Shown piece after piece: positions 32,604-39,806 of a DNA stretch of 64,000 bases. Below the pieces are notes generated by a model, which was not told the origin of the DNA, made no database searches, and saw nothing but the letters and a program-made list of their open reading frames with translations. This DNA is from Dyadobacter jejuensis. Its GTDB lineage: Bacteria > Bacteroidota > Bacteroidia > Cytophagales > Spirosomataceae. Made by a program: the position numbers and the translations under genes. The stretch is taken from contig NZ_QGDT01000002.1 of the NCBI RefSeq assembly GCF_003149085.1, positions 503,508-567,507 on the forward strand, read 5' to 3'. Position 1 is the first letter of the stretch. Each line of letters begins with the position of its first letter.

Positions 32604-35600
32604 TTAATTGAAGTCTAGTTGAAAGCCTACCAGAAACTTCCTTGAAACGGGATAATTTCCTAAGTCCACCCCTCTCGTAAAAATCCCATCTCCGCCTATT
32701 TCGGGGTTGTAGCCTTGGTATTTGGTAAAGGTGAAAGGGTTTTGAGCAGTTATATAAAAACGAGCCCGCTGAGCTATCTTACCTAAAACTGACTTCGGAA
32801 GGGTATATCCCAAGGTGAGGCTGCGAATGCGCAAATAGGTCCCATCCTCAAGGAAGTAGTCGGACCGTGCCCTGGTATTATTATGCTCTGAGGACTCCCT
32901 AACGGCCGGTATGTCGGAGGTAGGGTTCTGGGTACTCCACTGATAGTACTGGTCCCGGTGACGTCCCATTCCATAGGCAAAAAGCTTGGATCCATTATAA
33001 ATCTCGGCACCTTGCGAATAGTAGAGCTGTGAGAAGAAATCGAAGGATTTGTAATCCAAATTAATCCCTAAGCCCGTCTCAAAGTCCGACTGTCCGGAGC
33101 CATGATATACCCGGTCCAAATCACTAATTTTCCCGTCCTCATTGGTATCTACATACCGTAAATCTCCTAACCGGGCATTTCCATCCAACTTTTTATAGGC
33201 ATCCAACTCCTCTTGACTTTTCAGTACCCCACTGGTAGGGATCAAGAAAAAAGAACCTGCAGGGTAGCCCTTAGCCAAGTAGGTCGTAAAATCGGTACGT
33301 TCTCCCCGAGAAATAACGGGACGCCCGCCTCCAAATGCAAAGCTGGTCAAGGGCCCCAAGTCGGTAATTTTATTGACATTCTTGGTAAAAGTACCCGATA
33401 GCTTCCAGTGTAAGCCTCCTTGAGTTCGGTTATTATAAGAGGCTGCCAGCTCCACGCCCTTATTGACCATATTGCCTATATTTACCAAGCGCGACTTGTA
33501 CATATTACTCCAATCACGAGGTTGCCAGGTCCCTGTCGAGGGTGCCAAATTCAAGGCTAGAAGCATATCCTCTTTAGCATTATGGTATAGATCGGCCGTT
33601 ACGCTCACCCGACCATCAAACATCAGCAGGTCGACTCCCACATTTTTAGAAATATTGGTTTCCCATTTGATATTCTCGTTAGCGTATCGCTTCTGGATAG
33701 CCCCGAGGTCCAAGTACTCACTACCTTCCGTCCCAAACGGATAATCGTGCCCTGGCTCAATGAGCGCTGCATACTGGTAACGAGGTATGTTTTGATTGCC
33801 AACCTGCCCATAACTGGCTCTAAACTTTAGATTACTGATAAAGGATAGCCGGTCATTATTTTTAAAGAAATCCTCATCACTCACATTCCATCCTACAGAT
33901 AGTCCTGGGAAATAACCAAATCGGTTACTAGGGCCAAAGTTTGAAGACCCGTCCCGGCGCAAGCTTGCCGAAAATAGATACTTACCCTTATAATTGTATT
34001 GCAATCGACCGATCATCCCCGTCAACCGACCTTCTTCGTTATACCCTGTAATAGAAGTAGGGGTGCTCGCAGCATTAAATACGGGTGTGTCGTTACTTAA
34101 AAAATCGTTGGCCGTAGCGCCTATATTTTTGGACTGGAACCGTTCCATGGTGTACCCCGCCAGCAAATTGAAGGTATGATCTCCCCATTTTTTGGAGTAG
34201 TTCAGTAAGTTCTCCCAGGTAATACGCTCCGTAAAGGTATAACTTTGCGTCAGAATAGCCTTCGGCCTACTGGCAGCGGCATTTAATCCGTTCTGGTCGC
34301 TAAGCAAATATTGGGGTTGAAAAAAAGTGCGATTAAAATCCCAAGTATTTCTTCCGGCATTCATTTTGTAGGTCAAGCCCGGCAATATCTCGTATTGCAA
34401 ATTCATGGTAATGTTCGAACTTTTCACCTCCCGCTTATCCTGATCCTTTAGGAGCCGAGCCAGATAGCTGTAGCCTTCGGCATTCCCCCCCTGGAATAAT
34501 ACGGCGTTATCGCCAATGGAGGGCAAAGCATAGGGTGACTTCTGCCAAGGCATCTGAAAGATAGCGTATTCATAAAGTCCCCATGGTTCCTGTTTGGTAT
34601 TCTCTTTGGCCATGGCTACGCTTGCAAAGGCCTTGAACTTCCCTTTTGTAAACTGGCCGTTCATTTGGGTATTGAATCGGTCGAAGCCAGACTTAATCAG
34701 TATCCCCTCCTGATTGAAGTAATTGGTATTCACACTAAAAGTAAGATCCTTCTGCCCTCCAGAGACGAGTAAATTATGGCTTTGCATCGGTGCCCGATCA
34801 TTGGTAAGTGCCCCTACAAAATCGGTGTCATAGTCCAGTGCATCAGGATTAAAGTAAAAGGTGAGTGGCGTGCGACCAATGGCTGCTAGCTTCACATTTT
34901 CGACATACAGTTGCTCCTTTGTGTTGTTCAGTGGAGTTCCTGAGGTAATATTTTGAATACCGTAATAACTCGAGAAATTAACCTTCATGGTGCCTGCCTC
35001 TCCTCTTTTGGTGGTTATGAGAATAACCCCGTTCGAAGCCCGGGTACCATAGATGGAGGCCGCCGCCCCGTCTTTTAAAATATCCAAGGTGGAGATCTGC
35101 TCTGGTGCCAAGTTGGGCACTCCTTCATACGGAATACCATCGACAATATACAAAGGAGTAAGGGCAGATGAAGATAAGGACCCTAAGCCGCGTATCTGGA
35201 TGTTAGCAATACTGCCCGGCCGACCACTACTGGCTTGAACATTGACACCGGCCACCACCCCCTGTAGGGCGGAGTTTACGTCGGACGTGTTGGTCTTCAT
35301 AATTTCGTCGGCCTTTACGGAGGCTACCGCTCCGGTGAGCTCCTTTTTGGTGCTCGTTCCATAGCCCACCACCACTACCTGTTCTAGCTCCTTCAAATCC
35401 TCTTTCAAGGCAATTACCACCTCTCGTTGCCCACTATACGTATACTCTTGGCTAAGGTATCCCACATACGAGACTACCAGAATCGGATTCTTATTAGCAC
35501 TTTGAATGCTAAACTGCCCCTTTACGTCGGTGACCGTCCCCCCGCTGATTCCTTTCAGAACCACCGTAGCCCCTATCAAGGGTTCCCCATCGAGTTGGTC

Positions 35601-35711
35601 CAAAACCTTTCCTTGTAGGAGGGTTTGAGCTTCGAGGCTCCCCCAACTCATACAAAACGTCCCTACTGTCAATAACCATCGGATGGTCCAGTGCATAAAA
35701 TTATTCATCAT
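32604..35711 (-). CDS. SusC/RagA-family TonB-linked outer membrane protein (second pair)
   Basis: A 1035-residue receptor. The signal peptide ends near SLEAQ (residue 29). A CarboxypepD-like domain follows (LQGKVLDQLDGEPLIGATVV). The SusC motif VVVGYGTSTKKELTGAV is at about 113-129, then the plug (IQIRGLGSLSSSALTPLYIVDG) and barrel ending SRKFLVGFQLDFN. Two ATG codons stand in tandem at the start; I took the outer one at 35711. It is the first gene of a three-gene uptake operon and is divergent from a membrane-bound regulator, whose control over this operon is likely. Confidence 0.93.
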   Translation of the reverse strand: MMNNFMHWTIRWLLTVGTFCMSWGSLEAQTLLQGKVLDQLDGEPLIGATVVLKGISGGTVTDVKGQFSIQSANKNPILVVSYVGYLSQEYTYSGQREVVIALKEDLKELEQVVVVGYGTSTKKELTGAVASVKADEIMKTNTSDVNSALQGVVAGVNVQASSGRPGSIANIQIRGLGSLSSSALTPLYIVDGIPYEGVPNLAPEQISTLDILKDGAAASIYGTRASNGVILITTKRGEAGTMKVNFSSYYGIQNITSGTPLNNTKEQLYVENVKLAAIGRTPLTFYFNPDALDYDTDFVGALTNDRAPMQSHNLLVSGGQKDLTFSVNTNYFNQEGILIKSGFDRFNTQMNGQFTKGKFKAFASVAMAKENTKQEPWGLYEYAIFQMPWQKSPYALPSIGDNAVLFQGGNAEGYSYLARLLKDQDKREVKSSNITMNLQYEILPGLTYKMNAGRNTWDFNRTFFQPQYLLSDQNGLNAAASRPKAILTQSYTFTERITWENLLNYSKKWGDHTFNLLAGYTMERFQSKNIGATANDFLSNDTPVFNAASTPTSITGYNEEGRLTGMIGRLQYNYKGKYLFSASLRRDGSSNFGPSNRFGYFPGLSVGWNVSDEDFFKNNDRLSFISNLKFRASYGQVGNQNIPRYQYAALIEPGHDYPFGTEGSEYLDLGAIQKRYANENIKWETNISKNVGVDLLMFDGRVSVTADLYHNAKEDMLLALNLAPSTGTWQPRDWSNMYKSRLVNIGNMVNKGVELAASYNNRTQGGLHWKLSGTFTKNVNKITDLGPLTSFAFGGGRPVISRGERTDFTTYLAKGYPAGSFFLIPTSGVLKSQEELDAYKKLDGNARLGDLRYVDTNEDGKISDLDRVYHGSGQSDFETGLGINLDYKSFDFFSQLYYSQGAEIYNGSKLFAYGMGRHRDQYYQWSTQNPTSDIPAVRESSEHNNTRARSDYFLEDGTYLRIRSLTLGYTLPKSVLGKIAQRARFYITAQNPFTFTKYQGYNPEIGGDGIFTRGVDLGNYPVSRKFLVGFQLDFN

Positions 35712-35827
35712 ACGCCTTTTTAAAGAATGTGAAACAAACTAAATAAAATGATACTTTTACCACCTAAATGAATATTCGGATAGCGACTGCAATTTGGAAA
35801 ATTGGCTTTAAAGAATAATTTTTTGCA

Positions 35828-35901
35828 ACTGAACAATAACTGAACAAATCGGCCAATAAATAGCTTTCTGGCCTGATTATGATACACTTTTTACTGAACA
35901 A
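35828..35901. repeat. Three direct copies of ACTGAACAA
   Basis: Exact copies lie at 35828-35836, 35839-35847 and 35893-35901. The first two are spaced 11 bases apart, about one helix turn, as for a dimer or cooperatively bound regulator. They lie 117-190 bases upstream of the SusC-like start, and read as TTGTTCAGT in its direction. Confidence 0.45.
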
Positions 35902-35974
35902 CCTCATTTTATGGTCAAAACACGATACTATTTCAAGAAATATCTACCTTAAACCAGCAATTGGCATCGCACTA

Positions 35975-36130
35975 GAAAAGAGGGGTCTTTTGAGGATATG
36001 GATCCAGTCCTGTGAAGCCCCGCGTCAGAAGCGCCATCATAGTATAGTCGTGTAAAGGATGGTCTCGGTCAACTGCCGCCCGCCTCCTCAAGGCTAATCC
36101 TGAGAAATTAGTTGAGTAGTTAAATTTTAA
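35975..36130 (-). other. GC-rich island with 52-codon stop-free frame
   Basis: The island stands out from the AT-rich surroundings. On the minus strand the frame reads from 36130 to TAG at 35972-35974, with a pair of ATG at 36038-36040 and 36035-36037 (MMALLTRGFTGLDPYPQK). It has no plausible start for the full frame. It may be a dispersed repeat or a gene remnant. Confidence 0.3.
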
Positions 36131-36135
36131 CTACT
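36115..36135. promoter_or_regulatory. Near-perfect palindrome, candidate operator
   Basis: Ten-base arms (AGTAGTTAAA and TTTAACTACT) flank a single T. It lies 87 bases before the regulator's start, in the divergent region, and is a good candidate for a regulator dimer site. Confidence 0.45.
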
Positions 36136-36193
36136 ATTATTGCAATAAAAACACAGATAGAACGAGAACTGAATTAGTGAAACGGCCATCGTC

Positions 36194-36201
36194 TATTTTT
36201 G
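36194..36201 (+). promoter_or_regulatory. Possible -7 element for the TPR/HTH regulator
   Basis: TATTTTTG matches TAnnTTTG exactly, but it has no proper -33 box and would leave a leader of only about 14 bases before the ATG at 36222. Confidence 0.25.
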
Positions 36202-36221
36202 GGTTACCGTTTTATTAGAAC

Positions 36222-37856
36222 ATGCTATTTCGAATCCACAAATATAACCCATGCTGGTTGGTGCTCTTGCTGGCCTATCCACTGCTGACCTTTCCGGTGA
36301 GGAGCCAATCCCAAATGGATCTGACCCCATTTATGGGAAAAAACAGCCTATCTCATACCGTTACTATTGATAGCACCATTCAGGTCCTTTCTGCGGGTAT
36401 CACCAGCTCGTTGAAGGACCAGGACACTACCAAGGCCATTAGTCAGATGGTGATACTGTCGGACATATATGCCAATAACGCCATGTTCGGCAAGTCTTAT
36501 GATGGGTATTGGTCAGCCCTGTTATTAGCCGACCAGAGCCGCGACCTGCCCTCTAAATCACTGATATACCACGGCTTAGGCTGGCTATACAGCTTATACC
36601 TCAGAGAAAACCTCGCCATTGAATACTTTAACCGATCCCTTCAAATCAACAAGCAGTTTGCAGATTCTGGCCAGGCCCCCAAAACCATATTACTCAGGGA
36701 CTATTATTCCCTGGTGACGCTTCATCGTAAGTTAAATCATATCGATATAGCTCGGCAATATCTGGATAGCTGTAGGATGATCAAGGATGCTCCATCCACC
36801 CAGCCCAAACGAAATGCTTTCCATGATGCCGAGGAGGGGTATCTGCTATTCTTGGAGAACAAACCCACCGAATCCTTGGCGCTTCTCAACGAAACGAAGC
36901 TATATTTCGAAAAGAATCAAGATTCTTACTTAGCCATACTGTACAGTTTCTTAGGCGATATATACCAGTCACTTGGCCAGTACGAGCTGAGCCGAAGGAA
37001 CTACCTGGCCTCACTCCAAATTATAGACCGTTACAAGCGCCATGTAGACTGGAAGCCAGGTATCTACGAAAACCTCTCTGAAAATTACCACTTGGCAGGA
37101 GACGATCGGCAGGCCTATCGGATGATGAAACTCTCTAAACAGTTTACCGAACAGCAATTTGGTAGTAGGAGTAGTACCAATCGAGAGCTCCTGGAAATAA
37201 AAGACCAATTCAGGCTCGAAAAGGAGCGTCAGCAGGATTTGCTACAGCAACAAGAATTAGAAAAACTGGAAGGAGAGAAGAAAATAGAAAACCTAAAGGC
37301 CATTATACTTTTCATTAGTCTTATTTTTCTCACCTTTTCTGGGCTGCTGATCTATCGATACCTTCGGTCGAAGCATAAGGCCGAAAAAAAATGGCTGCAA
37401 CAGCAGCAAGAACTCGAAAGGATAAAAGCCAGAGAAATATTAGAAATAAAAAACAAGGAACTCACCACTTCTACCCTCCGGATCATTGAAAAAGAAGAAT
37501 TACTGGCGGATCTGAAAGAAAAGCTTACCAACCAAAAGCAACAGCCAAACCCTGGGGAGATTAATAAGCTTCTTAAAACCATCGATACCAGCACTTATAA
37601 TAACTGGGAAGAGTTTGAAGCCCGTTTTTCGTCGGTTAACGAATCGTTTTATAAGAATTTGGCCGAACAGTTCCCCAACCTAAGCCATTCCGACAAAAAG
37701 ATTTGCGCCCTTATAAAACTTAACTTTTCAAGCAAAGATATGGCTCGCCTTTTGGGAATAAGTACTGAAAGCGTCCATACGACACGCTACCGCGTAAGGA
37801 AAAAACTAAACTTGAGCAGGGAAGTGAATCTATATGAGTTTATTCAAAACCTATAA
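36222..37856 (+). CDS. Membrane-bound TPR protein with C-terminal LuxR-type HTH
   Basis: A 544-residue single-pass regulator. A signal-like hydrophobic segment at 12-27 is followed by an extracytoplasmic alpha-helical TPR region (about 60-315; SLIYHGLGWLYSLYLRENLA and YLAILYSFLGDIYQSLGQYE are TPR-like). A membrane helix lies at about 360-378 (AIILFISLIFLTFSGLLIY), then a coiled coil. The C-terminal helix-turn-helix (about 485-544; LSHSDKKICALIKLNFSSKD and MARLLGISTESVHTTRYRVR) is of the LuxR/GerE type. Such proteins sense something outside and bind DNA from the membrane. It is divergent from the second PUL and is its probable regulator. Confidence 0.8.
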   Translation: MLFRIHKYNPCWLVLLLAYPLLTFPVRSQSQMDLTPFMGKNSLSHTVTIDSTIQVLSAGITSSLKDQDTTKAISQMVILSDIYANNAMFGKSYDGYWSALLLADQSRDLPSKSLIYHGLGWLYSLYLRENLAIEYFNRSLQINKQFADSGQAPKTILLRDYYSLVTLHRKLNHIDIARQYLDSCRMIKDAPSTQPKRNAFHDAEEGYLLFLENKPTESLALLNETKLYFEKNQDSYLAILYSFLGDIYQSLGQYELSRRNYLASLQIIDRYKRHVDWKPGIYENLSENYHLAGDDRQAYRMMKLSKQFTEQQFGSRSSTNRELLEIKDQFRLEKERQQDLLQQQELEKLEGEKKIENLKAIILFISLIFLTFSGLLIYRYLRSKHKAEKKWLQQQQELERIKAREILEIKNKELTTSTLRIIEKEELLADLKEKLTNQKQQPNPGEINKLLKTIDTSTYNNWEEFEARFSSVNESFYKNLAEQFPNLSHSDKKICALIKLNFSSKDMARLLGISTESVHTTRYRVRKKLNLSREVNLYEFIQNL

Positions 37857-37882
37857 TAGCCGCGAACAGTAGCCAACAAAAA

Positions 37883-37916
37883 AGGTCCTCATAGCTTTTG
37901 AATGCTAGGAGGACCT
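37883..37916 (-). terminator. Hairpin between the regulator and GH20 genes
   Basis: AGGTCCTC and GAGGACCT form the outer stem. On the minus strand the right arm is followed by TTTTTTG, so it terminates the GH20 gene. On the plus strand the trailing sequence is CAATTTTC and only weakly T-rich. Confidence 0.75.
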
Positions 37917-37935
37917 CAATTTTCTTCAGTATAAT

Positions 37936-39564
37936 TTAATCCTTTTTAGGCCAAACGTATTCGAACTGCCCATTGATGGGAGCGCCAAAGTAGTTGACCC
38001 CTAAGATATCCAAGCGCTTCTGATGAATGGCCCAACGTGCCTTAAAGTCATCAAAGCTTTTATTCTTCTTTTCGGTCCAGGCTACTTCCGAAATGGCCGT
38101 GGCTCTAGGCCATACCATATATTCCACATAGGCAGGAGTTTTCATGTATTCGGTCCATACGTTGCCCTGAACCCCCAGAATATGCTTGGCCTGGTCGGCG
38201 GTTAACACCTCAGGAGTAGGGTCGTAAGAATAAGACTCTGCCAGGTCGGTAAAACCACCTATGGCCACTGGCTGTGTTTTGGAATCGGCCTGATAATGAT
38301 CTAGGTATACAAAATTGCCCGGGGTCATCACCACATCATGATTCTGTTGAGCGGCTTCTATTCCACCTTTTTCGCCTCTCCAGCTCATCACCGTGGCATT
38401 GGGAGAAAGCCCTCCCTCCAAAATCTCATCCCAGCCGATCATCCGACGACCTTTGGAAGTAATAAACTGATCGATCCGCTTTATTACATAACTCTGCAAA
38501 CCGTGCTCATCTTTAAGGTCTTCCTTTTTGATAAGGTCCTGAGCGAACCTGCTCTGTTTCCACTGAGTTTTAGGACACTCATCGCCTCCTATATGAATAT
38601 ATTTGCCAGGAAATAGGTCTATCACCTCCGTCAATACATTCTCCCAAAACTTAAAGGTCGCTTCACGAGGCATAAACACCTCGTCATAAACGCCCCAACG
38701 AGTTCCTACTTGGTAAATTTGATCGGGGTTATTGCCCAACTCCGGATACGACGCCAAAGCGGCTAAGGCATGACCAGGCAGTTCTATTTCGGGTATCACA
38801 TTCACAAATCGATCGGCAGCATATTGAATTACTTCCTTGATCTCATCCTGGGTATAATATCCACCATATGGCTTCCCGTCATACTCCCCATCGGAATAAT
38901 GTCCCTTCATGGTCTCCTTCCGATAAGCACCTACTTTGGTGAGATTAGGATATTGCTTAATTTCTATTCTCCACCCTTGGTCGTCGGTAAGGTGCCAATG
39001 AAACTGGTTTTGCTTGTGTAAAGCGATAAGATCAATATATTTTTTAACAAAGGCGATGGGCATAAAGTGACGTGCTACGTCCAACATCAGTCCCCTATAG
39101 GCAAAACGAGGCACATCTTTGATGGTCACATAGGGAATACTCCAAGTTACATCGCCCGCCATTTTGGGACTAAATATCTCGACGGGAAGTAGCTGCAACA
39201 GACTTTGCACCCCATAAAACGCCCCTTGGGGAGTTTGTGCTTGGATTTTCACCCCCTTCGGAGTCACCATTAGCCTATACCCTTCCGATCCCAAAGAAGC
39301 ATCCGACGAAACAGCGAGACTTATTTGCCCGCCCTTAGTGCTTAAAGTCACGTCCTTGCCAGTTGCCTGGCCGATTTGGTCGGCCAACATCTTCGCTACA
39401 TGTTGCCAAGCCGCTTCTGAAGGGGCGGAGATTGACACTTTTCGCTTCAAGAGATACTGCCCCTTGGCCTCCAAGACTTGGTTGGGCTTAGGTACGATAT
39501 GAACCTGCGCAAGCATAGTTAAGGATGTAAGGACGCCCAAAAGCGTAAAAATGATGTATTTCAT
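37936..39564 (-). CDS. Glycoside hydrolase family 20 beta-N-acetylhexosaminidase, secreted
   Basis: A 542-residue enzyme from the ATG at 39562-39564, with a signal peptide ending SLTMLAQ. GH20 features in order: N-terminal alpha/beta domain (IVPKPNQVLEAKGQY, EGYRLMVTPKGVKI), then the barrel with RGLMLDVARHFMP, FHWHLTDDQGWRIEI, PEIELPGHALAAL and the catalytic pair D328-E329 in HIGGDECPKTQW. Trp residues near ATVMSWRGEKGG and NVWTEYM complete the pocket. It removes terminal GlcNAc or GalNAc from chitobiose or host-type glycans. It is encoded behind the TPR/HTH regulator with opposite orientation and may work with the adjacent uptake system, though it is not in its operon. Confidence 0.93.
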   Translation of the reverse strand: MKYIIFTLLGVLTSLTMLAQVHIVPKPNQVLEAKGQYLLKRKVSISAPSEAAWQHVAKMLADQIGQATGKDVTLSTKGGQISLAVSSDASLGSEGYRLMVTPKGVKIQAQTPQGAFYGVQSLLQLLPVEIFSPKMAGDVTWSIPYVTIKDVPRFAYRGLMLDVARHFMPIAFVKKYIDLIALHKQNQFHWHLTDDQGWRIEIKQYPNLTKVGAYRKETMKGHYSDGEYDGKPYGGYYTQDEIKEVIQYAADRFVNVIPEIELPGHALAALASYPELGNNPDQIYQVGTRWGVYDEVFMPREATFKFWENVLTEVIDLFPGKYIHIGGDECPKTQWKQSRFAQDLIKKEDLKDEHGLQSYVIKRIDQFITSKGRRMIGWDEILEGGLSPNATVMSWRGEKGGIEAAQQNHDVVMTPGNFVYLDHYQADSKTQPVAIGGFTDLAESYSYDPTPEVLTADQAKHILGVQGNVWTEYMKTPAYVEYMVWPRATAISEVAWTEKKNKSFDDFKARWAIHQKRLDILGVNYFGAPINGQFEYVWPKKD

Positions 39565-39701
39565 AAACAATGTTAATATTTAAAATTATTTAATAATTAT
39601 ACAAATAAGCTTCTAATATTTTAAAAAGGCAATTATTCTGTTTATTTTAATTTTCTCCGTAACAAATTCTGCCCATATCCCGTTAAAACAACAATCGTAT
39701 G

Positions 39702-39733
39702 TTTGACAATTCATTACCAAATCGATAAATTTG
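39702..39733 (+). promoter_or_regulatory. Bacteroidota promoter for the TonB-receptor-like gene
   Basis: TTTG (39702-39705), 20 bases, TAAATTTG (39726-39733): every consensus position matches. It predicts transcription from about 39740 and supports a start at or near 39807 instead of an internal ATG more than 100 bases later. Confidence 0.65.
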
Positions 39734-39806
39734 TATTTATTGGCAAAACTCCTTTTACGCCGCCCCCTACAATAATCTCCTAAACTCAATTAAACCCTTT
39801 AATATT

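Larger units (their letters stand above)
35712..36221. other. 510-base divergent regulatory region of the second PUL
   Basis: This gap between the SusC-like gene and the TPR/HTH regulator holds three direct copies of ACTGAACAA, a 21-base near-perfect palindrome and a GC-rich island (about 35990-36105) with a 52-codon stop-free frame on the minus strand. The density of signals fits regulation of the divergent genes. Confidence 0.5.
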
